Notes: generated by a model from the sequence alone, not told the origin. A stretch of 44,019 nt of DNA from Planctomycetota bacterium (GCA_022072415.1 JAJVHW010000078.1:1-44019); one strand, 5' to 3'. Positions 1-8,210 are shown, counted from the first letter of the stretch. Made by a program: numbers and translations.

Positions 1-402
1 CCACCCGACGACCTCGTCGGTGGGCGCGAGGCGCGCGATCGCCGCGGCGGCCGCATCGCGGAGAGGATCGAAGCGCCGGCGGCCGTCGTCGGCGCGGGCG
101 CTCGTCGAGGCCGATCCGTCGATCACGATCGCCAGCCGTTGCGGAGGCGGCGCGGCTCCGCCCGTGACGGGCCCCGCGAATCCGAGGGCGAACCCCGCGA
201 GCGCCGCGAGGAGCAGCGCGAGCTGGACCGCGTCCTCGACGCGCCGGAAGCCGCGCCGCGCGACGCCCGCGCCGCCGAGCCCCGTCCAGAGCGCGAGCGA
301 CGGCACGGCGACCGTCCGCCGCTTCCGCCACCGCATGTGCAGCACCACGAGCGGCAGCGCGAGCGCGAGGAGCAGCAGCCCCTGCGGGCGTTCGAACGTC
401 AC
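1..402 (-). CDS. BatA-type VWA membrane protein, N-terminal part (cut by window edge)
   Basis: The 134 visible codons give the start of a BatA/BatB-like protein. A hydrophobic segment lies at residues 8-21, followed by a basic stretch (RWRKRR), a second hydrophobic segment at about 59-77, and then the opening strand of a von Willebrand factor A domain with an intact MIDAS motif DGSAS (Asp95, Ser97, Ser99). In the family the VWA domain sits in the periplasm and is encoded beside DUF58 and MoxR genes. The GTG start overlaps the TGA of the upstream DUF58 gene (GTGA), so translation is probably coupled. The rest of the gene lies left of the window. The role in stress or aerotolerance is inferred from the operon; no biochemical function is established from the sequence. 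Confidence 0.8.
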   Translation of the reverse strand, partial: MTFERPQGLLLLALALPLVVLHMRWRKRRTVAVPSLALWTGLGGAGVARRGFRRVEDAVQLALLLAALAGFALGFAGPVTGGAAPPPQRLAIVIDGSASTSARADDGRRRFDPLRDAAAAAIARLAPTDEVVGW

Positions 403-1307
403 CGCAGCACGCCGGCGCGGAGCAGCGCGCGGAGGAGATCGGCTTCGCCGGCTCGGGACGCGTCGATCACGACGTGCCGCGCGCCCTTCGCGCGGACGTA
501 GCTCTCGACCTCGCGGAGATGCCGCCGAAACCGCTCCGCGTACGCATCGCGGACGGCGTCGTCCACGTCGAGCTCCGCCTCCTCGCCGGTCTCCACGTCG
601 CGGAGCCGGAGCGGGCCGTCGTCGGGCGGATGGAGTTCCTCGTCGGCGACGACGTGCAGGCACGTGAGTTCCACCCGCCGGTGGACGAGGAAGTCGATCG
701 CGCGCCGCCATCCGCCCGCGCCGTCGCCGTCCCGGCGGCCGTCGCCCCCGCTCGCGAGGAAGTCTGTGACGAGCAGCGCCGCGCCGCGTCGGCGGAGTTC
801 CGGGAAGACCTCGCGGAGCGCGGCCCCGAGGGGTGTCGTGGCTCCCGGCTCCACCGCGGCGAGCGCGGCGGCGAGGGACGGGACTCCGTCGCGCCCCGCA
901 ATCCCGCGCGTGGCCGTTCCGCCCGAGGGAAGGAGCCGCAGACGCACGACGTCGCCGTGCGCGATCGCCGCCGCGCCGACCAGCGCCGCCGCGCGCGCCC
1001 CCACCTCGAGCTTCGACCCTCTCCCGCCGCCCATGCTTGCCGAACGGTCGAGGAGCACGTGCAGGTCGAGGCTCTCCTCGCGCTCGAAGAGCTTCACCTG
1101 CCGCGTGCGGAGCCGCGCCCACGCGTTCCAGTCCACGTAGCGGACGTCGTCGCCCGGCGCGTACGGACGGTGCTCGTGGAACACGGTCCCGATCCCGGCC
1201 GCGCCCGCGCCGCGTTCGCCGCTCCGCCGCCCTCCGGCCGCGCGCCGCACGACCGGCTCGAGCCGCGCCGCGCGTTCGAGCATCCGCGGAGAGACGAGCG
1301 CGCTCAC
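399..1307 (-). CDS. DUF58 domain protein of a Bat-type operon
   Basis: A 302-residue protein of the DUF58 family. The family signature is clear around residues 49-64 (YAPGDDVRYVDWNAWARL), followed by a VWA-like strand with a DxSxS metal site (LLDRSASMG, Asp87). No signal peptide is visible, so it should be cytoplasmic or peripheral. DUF58 proteins are usually encoded with a MoxR AAA+ ATPase and BatA-type VWA proteins and are thought to act with them in assembly or metal-dependent maturation of protein complexes. Here the order is DUF4175-like gene, DUF58, BatA, all with GTGA overlaps; no MoxR gene lies upstream, so it must be downstream beyond the window or elsewhere. The GTG start at 1307 overlaps the TGA of the preceding gene. 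Confidence 0.85.
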   Translation of the reverse strand: MSALVSPRMLERAARLEPVVRRAAGGRRSGERGAGAAGIGTVFHEHRPYAPGDDVRYVDWNAWARLRTRQVKLFEREESLDLHVLLDRSASMGGGRGSKLEVGARAAALVGAAAIAHGDVVRLRLLPSGGTATRGIAGRDGVPSLAAALAAVEPGATTPLGAALREVFPELRRRGAALLVTDFLASGGDGRRDGDGAGGWRRAIDFLVHRRVELTCLHVVADEELHPPDDGPLRLRDVETGEEAELDVDDAVRDAYAERFRRHLREVESYVRAKGARHVVIDASRAGEADLLRALLRAGVLR

Positions 1308-2806
1308 CGGAGCGCCTTCCGGAGTTCGTCGAAGTACCGGCGGACGAGATCTCGGTCCTTCGCGCGCACCGACTCGGCGTCGATCTGCTGCTCCACTCTC
1401 CGCGCCGCGTCCTCCACCGTCTTCCGGGCGGCGCCGGGCGCTGCCGGAGCTTCCGGCGCGGGACGGTCGCCCCCCGGCGCGAGCAGGATCTCGAGGCCTC
1501 GCTTCGTGATCTCGTCACCCTGCCCGACCATCGGGACGACGACGTGCAGCTCGAACCCGACGGGGAGCTCCGCGCGCGGCTCCGGCGGCGCGGCGGCGGC
1601 GGGCGGCGACGTCCCGCCTCCGCGATCGGGCTTCGGCGGTTCGGGCTTCGGTTGCGGCTTCGGCGGCTCGGGCTTCCGCCCGGCCCCGCCGGGCGGCTGG
1701 GGAGGCCCCGTCACGGTGAACCGGACCGGAGCGGACTGCACGGACGCGCCGCCGCCCTCCTCTCCGGCCGACATCACGGCGGTGTGCTCTCCGGGTCCGA
1801 GCCGCTCCGCGAGTCCGGGGATGCGGCGGAGGTCCATCACCTCGCCCGATCCCGCAGGCGCCGACGGTCCGACCACGAGCCGCGCGTGCGTCGCGGACGG
1901 CGCCGCGCCGTCGATCGAGATCGACACGCTGAACGTGCGGTCCTCCGGCGCGCGCTCGGTCGGGAGCACCGACGCGGACACGTGGATCGGGTCGCCTTCG
2001 TCGAACCGCTCCCTCGCCGCGCGGAGCTTCGCCTCGACGCCGGGCCCCTTTTCCCCGCGTTCGTCCGGCCGACGCTTCGGCGGCGCTTCCGTCTCGGGGT
2101 CCGGCCGGCTCGACCTCGGACCGGCGGCGGGATCCGGCTCGTCCTTCGGCGACGTCCCGCCCTCGGGGCCCGGCGGACCCTTCGGCGCGTGGAGGTTCCC
2201 GGGCGTGCGGTCGCGGTCGGCGCCGGGGACGACCCCGGACGCCGACCCCGTCCCCCCGAGCAGACCGAACGGCCAGTCGAGGAGCCGGAGGAGGTCCACC
2301 ACGAGCAGCGCGAGCAGCAGCGTCCAGAGCGCGAGACACCACCGGAGCGGCTTCTTCGCGCCGAGGAACCGGGGCTCCGCCGCGAACGCGACGTCGATCC
2401 GGGGCGCGTGCGACGCGAAGATCTGCGCCGACTCGGCGACGAGCGCCGGCACGAGCGCGCCCCGGAGCTCGCCCCGCTCCGCCGCGAGCGCGGTCGCCGC
2501 GCGGTCGTCGAGTCCGAGACGCAGGTCGATCTCGCGGGCGAGGGTGCGGTCGTCGGCAGGACGGAGCGCCGCGAGCGCGCCCCACGCGATCCCGGCGACG
2601 GCCAGCCCGACGGACGCCGCGACCACGAACCGGAGGGACCACGGGGGCTCGCCCACCGATCCCTCGACGAGCCGCACGACCTCCAGGGCGAGCCCGGCCC
2701 CGGGGGCGACCACCAGCGCCACGGTGGCCGCCGCGATCGTCCGCCGACGCCGGTCCCTCGCCGCCGCACGGCGGAGGAGTTCGCGGAGTTCGGCCAGCTC
2801 TCTCAC
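1304..2806 (-). CDS. DUF4175-like multi-pass membrane protein with Pro-rich cytosolic or periplasmic region
   Basis: A 500-residue protein at the head of the Bat-type operon. Hydrophobic segments at about residues 24-46, 60-82 and 150-175 look like transmembrane helices. Between them the segment with LDLRLGLDDRAATAL-like spacing resembles the DUF4175 family. After residue 180 the protein becomes rich in Pro, Lys and Glu, with a beta-rich insert (about 270-350), a long PKPxPKP tract and a final charged helix ending in a KDRDLVRRYFDEL-like tail, which resembles tails of Bat-operon membrane proteins. The start is GTG at 2806, chosen because a TAGGCT hexamer ends 7 nt before it. Function is unknown; partnership with the DUF58 and VWA proteins is inferred from coupling. 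Confidence 0.65.
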   Translation of the reverse strand: MRELAELRELLRRAAARDRRRRTIAAATVALVVAPGAGLALEVVRLVEGSVGEPPWSLRFVVAASVGLAVAGIAWGALAALRPADDRTLAREIDLRLGLDDRAATALAAERGELRGALVPALVAESAQIFASHAPRIDVAFAAEPRFLGAKKPLRWCLALWTLLLALLVVDLLRLLDWPFGLLGGTGSASGVVPGADRDRTPGNLHAPKGPPGPEGGTSPKDEPDPAAGPRSSRPDPETEAPPKRRPDERGEKGPGVEAKLRAARERFDEGDPIHVSASVLPTERAPEDRTFSVSISIDGAAPSATHARLVVGPSAPAGSGEVMDLRRIPGLAERLGPGEHTAVMSAGEEGGGASVQSAPVRFTVTGPPQPPGGAGRKPEPPKPQPKPEPPKPDRGGGTSPPAAAAPPEPRAELPVGFELHVVVPMVGQGDEITKRGLEILLAPGGDRPAPEAPAAPGAARKTVEDAARRVEQQIDAESVRAKDRDLVRRYFDELRKALR

Positions 2807-2813
2807 GGCCGAA

Positions 2814-2819
2814 AGCCTA
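2814..2819 (-). promoter_or_regulatory. Putative -10 (TAGGCT), leaderless start of the Bat-type operon
   Basis: TAGGCT ends 7 nt before the GTG at 2806 on the minus strand. With normal -10 to +1 spacing the transcript would begin at or next to the start codon. It matches the TAnnnT pattern seen at many other genes here. Confidence 0.45.
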
Positions 2820-2828
2820 CCGTGCGGC

Positions 2829-2834
2829 TATCGT
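2829..2834 (+). promoter_or_regulatory. Putative -10 (TATCGT), leaderless start of the RluA-type gene
   Basis: TATCGT lies 9 nt before the ATG at 2844. There is no Shine-Dalgarno sequence in the gap. It is divergent from, and only 9 nt from, the -10 hexamer of the Bat-type operon, so two promoters would be packed into about 37 bp. Confidence 0.45.
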
Positions 2835-2843
2835 CGCTCCGCG

Positions 2844-3725
2844 ATGAGGCGGACCAGGATCAGCGACTACGAGTCCCGCGGCGGAGGCGACGCGTGGGAG
2901 GACGAGGGCGCGCCCGACCGCGCCGCCCGGCGCCCCGCGAAGACGGAGATCCTCCTCGACGACCCGCGGTTCGTCGTCGTGGCGAAGCCCTCCGGGCTCC
3001 CGTCGGTGCCCGAGCGGTTCCGGCCGGACGCGGAGACCGTCGTGGACGCCGCGCACGAACTCCTCCGCCGCGCCGACCCGCGCGCGCCGCGGCCGCTGAT
3101 CGTCCACCGGCTCGACCGGGAGACGTCCGGCGTGATGGTCCTCGCGAAGGACGAGAGCGCCGCGCGCGAGCTCTCGCAGGCGTTCGAGGAGCACCGCGTG
3201 TCGAAGACGTACGTGGCCCTCACGACCGGCGCGCCGCAGCCGCCGTCGGGCGAGGTCACCTTCCTCGTCGCCGAGGACCCCCGCCGCCCCGGCGCGATGA
3301 CGCTCGCGCAGAAGGCCGTGCGCGGGACGAAGGAGTGCACGTCGGCGTGGGAGACGCTCGAGACGTTCCGCGGCGTGTCGCTCGTCCGCGTCCGCCCCCG
3401 GACCGGCCGCACGCACCAGGTGAGGCTCACGCTGAAGCACCTCGGGACGCCGTGCGCCGTGGACGCGCTCTACGGGAGCGGCGACCCGCTCCTCCTCAGC
3501 CAGTGGAAGCGCGACTACCGGACCGGGCGGTACCGGAACGAGGTCCCGCTCATCGAGCGGCTGACGCTGCACGCGGAGTCGCTGGAGTTCCCGCGGCCGG
3601 GCGCCGAGACGGGTGTCGAGGCGGGCGCGGCGGGGGCCGTCGTCCGCGCCGAGGCTCCCCTCCCCCGCGACTTCGCGGCCGCCCTGAAGCAACTCCGCCG
3701 CTGGGCCGCGCCCGGCACGCTCTGA
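2844..3725 (+). CDS. RluA-family 23S rRNA/tRNA pseudouridine synthase
   Basis: A 293-residue protein of the RluA/RluC/RluD family, which isomerises uridine to pseudouridine in rRNA or tRNA. The catalytic motif HRLDRETSG, with the catalytic Asp, lies at about residues 90-98. Upstream is the conserved VVAKPSGLPS strand, and downstream the RTGRTHQVRLTLKHLGTP motif that lines the active site. There is no N-terminal S4 domain; the first 30 residues are charged and probably disordered, so it resembles the S4-less members (RluA, TruC or YlyB-like). The target nucleotide cannot be read from the sequence. The start codon is supported by the hexamer at 2829-2834. It stands alone, upstream of a peptidase gene 46 nt away. 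Confidence 0.9.
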   Translation: MRRTRISDYESRGGGDAWEDEGAPDRAARRPAKTEILLDDPRFVVVAKPSGLPSVPERFRPDAETVVDAAHELLRRADPRAPRPLIVHRLDRETSGVMVLAKDESAARELSQAFEEHRVSKTYVALTTGAPQPPSGEVTFLVAEDPRRPGAMTLAQKAVRGTKECTSAWETLETFRGVSLVRVRPRTGRTHQVRLTLKHLGTPCAVDALYGSGDPLLLSQWKRDYRTGRYRNEVPLIERLTLHAESLEFPRPGAETGVEAGAAGAVVRAEAPLPRDFAAALKQLRRWAAPGTL

Positions 3726-3756
3726 TTCCCCGGCACGCGGGAGCCGCCCGGGCGCA

Positions 3757-3762
3757 TATCGT
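3757..3762 (+). promoter_or_regulatory. Putative -10 (TATCGT) of the M48 peptidase gene
   Basis: The sequence CATATCGT lies 9 nt before the ATG at 3772. Nearly the same octamer context (GCGCATATCGT) precedes the S9 peptidase gene at 42514 on the other strand. A leaderless or near-leaderless mRNA is implied. Confidence 0.45.
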
Positions 3763-3771
3763 ATCCGGACG

Positions 3772-5130
3772 ATGAAGCGCTTCGCCTCGCTGCTCCCCCT
3801 CCTCCTCGCCCTGTTCGCCGCCGCGGGCTGCATCACCGACCCGGTGACGGGCCGCACGGTGGTCGGCGCGCCGATCTCCGAGGCGGAGGAGCGGCAGATG
3901 GGCCTCCAGTACCGCCCGCTCATCACGCACGAGTACTCGGGGCCGTATCCGGACGCGGAGCTGCAGCAGCACCTCGGCGGGATCGTGATGGGCATGGCCG
4001 CGCGCAGCGTGCGCCCGGACCTCCCGTGGACGTTCACGGTGCTCAACACGTCCGTTCCGAACGCGTTCGCGGTGCCGGGCGGCCAGGTCTTCGTGACCCG
4101 CGGACTCCTCGTCCGCATGGAGGACGAGGCGGAATTCGCGGTCGTCATGGGCCACGAGCTCGGTCACGTCGAGCACCGCCACTCGGTGCAGGCGATGGGC
4201 CGGGACATGCTGATCCAGGGCGGCGCGGCCGCGATCGGCGCGGGCATCGGCGACGGGTACGACGAACTCCTCGGACTCGGCGCGGCGCTCGTGTCGACGA
4301 AGTACAGCCGCGACCAGGAGCGCGAGTCGGACATTCGGGGCGTGAAGCAGAGCTATGCCGCCGGATACGACCCCCGCGAGGGCGCCGACGTCTTCCGCGA
4401 GTTCATGAAGATGAAGCAGGAGTCCGGCGGCGGCGGCGGGCCGGACTGGCTCTCGTCGCACCCCGCCGACGAGGAGCGCATCCAGAACGTGCTCGCGATG
4501 TCCGCGGAACTCGATCCGCGGCTCCGCGGGCATCAGCCGGTGGCGGGGCTCGCGGTGACGACGTCGCGCTGGCCGCAACTGATCGCGCGGCTCCGGCAGG
4601 AGCAGAAGACGTACGACGTGTACGACGCCGCGATCAAGCGGATCGCGCAGGGGAAGGGGTCGCCGCAGTCGGTGCAGCAGGCGCTCCCCCAGCTCGAGCA
4701 GGCGGCCCGCGCGCTGCCGAACCATGCGCTCCTCTCGAGCACCGTCGGGAAGGCGCTCCTCGTCCTCGACCGCGACGCCGAGGCGGCGCCGTGGCTCCAG
4801 CGCGCGTCGCAGATGAACCAGGGGCTCGCCGATCCCGAGTGGATGCTCGGCATGCTCGCGCTCGACGGGCAGCGCTGGAACGACGCGGTCGCGTACGCCG
4901 ACCGCGCGCTGACGATCCTCCCCGGCGACTACCGCGCGCTCTGGGTCCGCGGCGAGGGCCACTGGGGCGCCGGGCGGCGCCAGCAGGCGCAGCAGGACTT
5001 CCAGCAGGTCATGCAGACCGCGCCGAAGCAGAGCGAGCAGTACAAGGGCGCGTCCGCGCGCATCGGCGGCGGACCGGCGCAGCAGGGCGCGCCGGCGCCG
5101 AAGCCGAAGCGGAAGCCGCGGCAGCGGTAG
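3772..5130 (+). CDS. M48-family metalloprotease lipoprotein with TPRs (BepA/YfgC-like)
   Basis: A 452-residue zinc metalloprotease of the M48B type. A lipoprotein signal peptide ends in a lipobox with Cys20 (LFAAAGC). The gluzincin motif HELGH gives the zinc ligands His128 and His132 and the catalytic Glu129; a downstream ERESD motif at about residues 183-187 should give the third ligand. The family PNAFAVPGG motif precedes the active site. The C-terminal half (about 280-430) contains TPR-like helices, as in E. coli BepA, which degrades or assists outer-membrane proteins stalled in assembly. The tail is Lys/Pro-rich. By analogy it should act at the periplasmic face of the outer membrane. It is monocistronic; the next gene is convergent 33 nt away. 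Confidence 0.9.
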   Translation: MKRFASLLPLLLALFAAAGCITDPVTGRTVVGAPISEAEERQMGLQYRPLITHEYSGPYPDAELQQHLGGIVMGMAARSVRPDLPWTFTVLNTSVPNAFAVPGGQVFVTRGLLVRMEDEAEFAVVMGHELGHVEHRHSVQAMGRDMLIQGGAAAIGAGIGDGYDELLGLGAALVSTKYSRDQERESDIRGVKQSYAAGYDPREGADVFREFMKMKQESGGGGGPDWLSSHPADEERIQNVLAMSAELDPRLRGHQPVAGLAVTTSRWPQLIARLRQEQKTYDVYDAAIKRIAQGKGSPQSVQQALPQLEQAARALPNHALLSSTVGKALLVLDRDAEAAPWLQRASQMNQGLADPEWMLGMLALDGQRWNDAVAYADRALTILPGDYRALWVRGEGHWGAGRRQQAQQDFQQVMQTAPKQSEQYKGASARIGGGPAQQGAPAPKPKRKPRQR

Positions 5131-5163
5131 CGGCGGAGCGGGCCGCGTCGGCGTCTGTCGTCG

Positions 5164-5436
5164 TCAGTCCCCGAGCGACAGGGGCGTGGAGAGCGGCGAC
5201 GACGGCGCGAACAGCGCGGCCCCCGGGCGGAAGCGGGTCCGCAGTCGGTTGAACCGGCGGCCGAAGATCTCGTCGAAGAGCTGCGGTCGTTCGGGGAACT
5301 CCGCGCCGGTGCGCCGACGGAGCGCCGCGATGGCGGTCTGGATCTCGTCCTCGCGGACGGTCTCCGAGCAGATCATCCCGACGATCCGGCGGGACTCGCG
5401 CTCCAGTTCCTCGAACGGCTTCGGCCCGGCGTGCAT
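5164..5436 (-). CDS. Small hypothetical protein (90 aa)
   Basis: A 90-residue soluble, highly charged protein that I do not recognise. The first 65 residues look helical (PFEELERESRR, IQTAIAALRRR), with a DEIFGRRFNRL-like segment in the middle and a Ser/Pro-rich tail. It has no signal peptide or membrane segment. The frame remains open for another 32 codons upstream, but that part is Pro/Arg-rich and looks non-coding. The ATG at 5436 is preferred because a TACCAT hexamer ends 6 nt before it. It is divergent from the SUMF1-domain gene and convergent with the M48 peptidase gene. Coding status is likely but not proven. Confidence 0.55.
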   Translation of the reverse strand: MHAGPKPFEELERESRRIVGMICSETVREDEIQTAIAALRRRTGAEFPERPQLFDEIFGRRFNRLRTRFRPGAALFAPSSPLSTPLSLGD

Positions 5437-5442
5437 GGGGTC

Positions 5443-5448
5443 ATGGTA
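5443..5448 (-). promoter_or_regulatory. Putative -10 (TACCAT), leaderless start of the 90-aa gene
   Basis: TACCAT ends 6 nt before the ATG at 5436 on the minus strand and matches the TAnnnT pattern of the window. No Shine-Dalgarno sequence fits in the gap. Confidence 0.4.
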
Positions 5449-5537
5449 CGGGAGGGAGGGGCCCCGGGGAACCCCCTCCGGCGGCGGCACGCGGCGGGCG
5501 GTGCCGCGGAAGGCGTGACATCCCCGCCCCACCCCGC

Positions 5538-5574
5538 TAGGTTCCGAGGTTCGGCCCGATCCGGGCCGGAGGAG
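5538..5574 (+). promoter_or_regulatory. Putative -10 (TAGGTT) and strong Shine-Dalgarno of the SUMF1-domain gene
   Basis: TAGGTT at 5538-5543 would place the transcript start near 5550. A strong GGAGGAG at 5568-5574 lies 8 nt before the TTG start at 5583. This gene is therefore an example of the leadered class, in contrast to the leaderless genes nearby. The rest of the 146-bp divergent gap (5437-5582) is G/C runs with no other signal I can support. Confidence 0.45.
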
Positions 5575-5582
5575 CCCTGCGT

Positions 5583-6626
5583 TTGACCGACGACCAGATC
5601 AAGACCATCCGCGAGTACGTGTTCGAGAAGTTCGTGGACGGGTCCCACCCCTCGTCGTCGATCGACGAGTCCGCCGCCCTCTCCGTCCTCGAGGCGCACC
5701 ACCGGAAGGTGCCGATCGCGCACGACGGCGACACCTACTACCTCGGCATCCTCTACTTCGAGCTCGCCTTCGAGGACGAGACGAAGCAGGCGGACTACCA
5801 GGCCCGGGCGAAGGTGATCCTCGACGAGTACCGCAAGCGGAGCGGCGAGGAGTGGGACGCGGTGGACGACCGCGCCGACGACGCCGGGTCGTCCATCGAC
5901 GCACTCCCCGCCGCGGAGCGCACGGCGCGGATCGCGGCGGCGGAAGCGTGGTGGAAAGGCGTCCTCGACTCCGCGACGGCGACCGCCAGGGCCGAGGAGC
6001 CGAAGGGTCCCGTGGTCCAGGACGGCATGGTGCTCGTCCCGGCCGGACCGTTCCTCTCGGGCGTCGGGAAGTCGCCCCGCGAGACGAAGGCGTTCTGGAT
6101 CGACCTGCACCCCGTCACGAACGCGGAGTACCGGAAGTTCGTGGACGCGACGGGCTACCGCGACCCGAAGTTCTGGCCGGAGGGCCGCTTCCGCGCCCCC
6201 GACGAGCCGGTGGTCGGCGTGTCGTGGTACGACGCGTTCAAGTACGCGGCGTTCGTCGGGAAGTCGCTCCCCACGAAGGACCAGTGGGAGAAGGCGGCCC
6301 GCGGGCGCAACGGCCGCGTCTATCCATGGGGCGACGAGTTCGTCCCCGGCCGCTGCGAGTACGGCGGCGTGGACGGCTCCGACGCGATCGGCCGGGTCGG
6401 CCAGCATCCCGACGCGGCCAGCGAGTTCGGCGTGCAGGACATGTCGGGCAGCGTGTGGGAGTGGACGGACAGCCCGGACCCGAACGACTCCGAGCAGAAG
6501 ATCATCTGCGGCGGGTCGTGGGTGGACGACGAGAGCTTCCTCCGCTGCGACGAGCACCTGGCGGCGTACCCGAAGGACAAGTACGACAACATCGGGTTCC
6601 GCTGCGTCCGGCTCGTGAAGGAATAG
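5583..6626 (+). CDS. SUMF1 (FGE-sulfatase fold) domain protein, lacks formylglycine-generating Cys pair
   Basis: A 347-residue protein. Residues 1-135 are an acidic helical region with no signal peptide. Residues about 140-347 form a SUMF1/C-type-lectin-like domain: MVLVPAG at the start, the conserved VTNAEYRKFVDATGY segment, VVGVSWYDAFKYAAFVGKSLPTK, EKAARG, VYPWGDEF, MSGSVWEWT and a final GGSWV...GFRCVR. In true formylglycine-generating enzymes two Cys residues follow the RGGS segment; here the corresponding stretch has WVDDESFLRCDEH with no CxxxxC pair, so FGE activity is unlikely. Such domains also occur in ligand-binding or other oxidase-like proteins. The start is TTG at 5583, fixed by the GGAGGAG 8 nt upstream. 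It has no recognisable partner gene nearby. Confidence 0.8.
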   Translation: MTDDQIKTIREYVFEKFVDGSHPSSSIDESAALSVLEAHHRKVPIAHDGDTYYLGILYFELAFEDETKQADYQARAKVILDEYRKRSGEEWDAVDDRADDAGSSIDALPAAERTARIAAAEAWWKGVLDSATATARAEEPKGPVVQDGMVLVPAGPFLSGVGKSPRETKAFWIDLHPVTNAEYRKFVDATGYRDPKFWPEGRFRAPDEPVVGVSWYDAFKYAAFVGKSLPTKDQWEKAARGRNGRVYPWGDEFVPGRCEYGGVDGSDAIGRVGQHPDAASEFGVQDMSGSVWEWTDSPDPNDSEQKIICGGSWVDDESFLRCDEHLAAYPKDKYDNIGFRCVRLVKE

Positions 6627-6639
6627 ACTCCGCGCGCCG

Positions 6640-7041
6640 CTAGCGGCACCCGCCCCACAGCGGCCACGACCAGCCGAGGCCCCACCCGAAGTGTGAGTGC
6701 CGCCGCCCGTGGTCGTACCAGTCGAGGCTGAGGTGCACCGGCGGCACGTACGTGCGGCAGTCGGCGCCGCCGACGTACCGGACGCGCTCGCGCACGACGA
6801 CACGCTCCGACGGCACCGCCGCGGGGTCGTGCGCCGCGACCGGCATCGCCTTCGGCTGCACCGAGTCGAGCCATGCGCGTCGGACCGACTCCGGCACGTC
6901 GTCACGCGCCGGAGCCGCGGGCACCGTGCCGCCCCAGCCGTGCACGGCGACCGGCGCGCTCTCGTAGACGACCCGATCCGCGGCCGGCGTCGAGGACGCG
7001 CAGCCCGCGAGGAAGAGAACGCTTGCGACGAGGCTTCTCAT
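6640..7041 (-). CDS. Small lipoprotein, unknown function
   Basis: A 133-residue protein with a short signal peptide and lipobox (LFLAGC, Cys14). The mature part is Pro/Ala/Val-rich, and its C-terminus is aromatic and glycine-rich, with WYDHGRRHSHFGWGLGW and two further Cys residues (one mid-protein, one near the end). I do not recognise the family. Its ATG overlaps the TGA of the upstream COG3014-like gene (ATGA), so it is the last gene of the lpoB-like operon and is probably translated by coupling. An envelope role with the two lipoproteins upstream is inferred from that arrangement only. Confidence 0.65.
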   Translation of the reverse strand: MRSLVASVLFLAGCASSTPAADRVVYESAPVAVHGWGGTVPAAPARDDVPESVRRAWLDSVQPKAMPVAAHDPAAVPSERVVVRERVRYVGGADCRTYVPPVHLSLDWYDHGRRHSHFGWGLGWSWPLWGGCR

Positions 7042-8210
7042 CGGACGGCTCCTGTTCGGGACGGCCCCGATTCTACCACCCCTGCGGGGGCCGCGCGGGT
7101 CCACACGAACGCGATCCGCCCCTCCCGCACCTGCACGTCGAACTCGCGGGCGAGCCCGGCGACGGGCATCCCCGACGCGTCCACGGGCACCACGCGGAGA
7201 CGGTGCGCTCCCGGAGGGAGTTTCGCGGCGAGCACGTGGATCTCGCCGGGAAGCGTGTCCCAGTGCCGCACGTCGGCCTCCGACGGGAGCAGCAGCCCCG
7301 CCGCGAGGAGCCCGAGCCCGACGGCCCGCTCGTGCGCGTTGTCGGCCCGGTCGAGGACGATCGCCCCGCCGATCACCGACGCGTCCTTCACGGCGCCTTT
7401 CACCTCGTTCACGGTGTCGAGCGTCTTCCGCCCGCGGGTGACGGCCTGGTGGTGGATGTCCGTGGCCCGCACGGTGCGGCCGAGGGGCCTCCCGTCGGCG
7501 GCCACATCCGCCCCCGCGGTCACGTAGCTCGCGCGCTGGAAGACGGGCGTCGAGCCGTTCGCGCCGCCGGGCACCTTGCGCGGCCCGAATCCCGCCTCGA
7601 GCACCACCAGCACGTTCGCGCCCTCCGGCGCGCGGAGAGACGGATCGATCGCGGCGGCGCGGGAGAGAGCCTGCGCCCCGCCGTCGCTGTGCCGCGCATC
7701 GCGCTGCGCCATCCCGAGCAGGAACCAGAGCGCGGCGAAATCGGACTGCGCCTCGCCCTCCTCCGAGTCGGCGTCGCGGAGGAGCCCCGCCTTGAACGAC
7801 GCGGCGGCGTTGTCCACGTCGCCCTTCATCCAGTACGTGACGCCGAGGCACCAGGCGTTCATCGCCCGCTCGTGCGGATCGCCCTTCCAGCGCTTCGTGC
7901 GCTCCACGGCGAAGGCCGCCGCCGTCTCTCCGGCCGTGGCGGTGAGGTCGTCCATGTCGTCGAACGCCTCGCGGAAGTGACGGTGCGCGGCCTCGACGTC
8001 GCCCTGGAGCAGCGCGGCGGTGCCGGCGAGGTTCCGGTCGAGCGTCTCCTCCGCCCCGCCCTCGGCGAGGTGCGCCTCGTACGACGCGCGCGCCGCGCCG
8101 TAGCGCCCCGACGCGACGTCGCGGAACTCCGCGGCGCGCGACGTGGACACGCAGGCAGGGAGCGTCGCCGCCGCGAGGAGGATCGCGGCGAGCGCGGCGC
8201 GGAGGTTCAT
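7038..8210 (-). CDS. COG3014-like TPR lipoprotein
   Basis: A 390-residue protein with a lipoprotein signal (lipobox LPAC, Cys20). Residues about 35-190 contain TPR-like helices (GRYGAARASYEAHLAEGG, ALLQGDVEAAHRHFREAF, YWMKGDVDNAAASFKAGL, ALSRAAAIDPS). Then come a beta strand with a Gly-rich turn (VLVVLEAGFGPRK), a hydrophobic helix (about 275-300) and a beta-rich C-terminus (LPPGAHRLRVVPVD). This order matches what I recall of the COG3014 lipoproteins, which are often encoded next to LpoB homologues, as here: the lpoB-like stop is only 6 nt upstream. A role in controlling peptidoglycan synthesis from the outer membrane is therefore inferred. The family assignment is from memory and moderately sure. 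Confidence 0.65.
   Translation of the reverse strand: MNLRAALAAILLAAATLPACVSTSRAAEFRDVASGRYGAARASYEAHLAEGGAEETLDRNLAGTAALLQGDVEAAHRHFREAFDDMDDLTATAGETAAAFAVERTKRWKGDPHERAMNAWCLGVTYWMKGDVDNAAASFKAGLLRDADSEEGEAQSDFAALWFLLGMAQRDARHSDGGAQALSRAAAIDPSLRAPEGANVLVVLEAGFGPRKVPGGANGSTPVFQRASYVTAGADVAADGRPLGRTVRATDIHHQAVTRGRKTLDTVNEVKGAVKDASVIGGAIVLDRADNAHERAVGLGLLAAGLLLPSEADVRHWDTLPGEIHVLAAKLPPGAHRLRVVPVDASGMPVAGLAREFDVQVREGRIAFVWTRAAPAGVVESGPSRTGAVR

Noticed and set aside
474-2843. Long plus-strand open frames across 474-2843, opposite the DUF58 and DUF4175-like genes
   Set aside because: Composed of Arg/Pro/Ala-rich text without motifs; they are antisense shadows caused by high GC. Only the part from 2844 is the RluA-type gene.
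5164-5436. The 90-aa protein as a toxin or antitoxin
   Set aside because: No partner gene, no recognised fold, and it is divergent from an unrelated gene.
5450-5480. G/C-run hairpin in the gap before the SUMF1-domain gene
   Set aside because: Simple G and C runs are expected at this GC content; no conserved riboswitch-like features are visible.
6636-6647. GCCGCTAGCGGC palindrome as a terminator between convergent genes
   Set aside because: Only six base pairs without loop or U-tract, and it includes the stop codon of the small lipoprotein gene.
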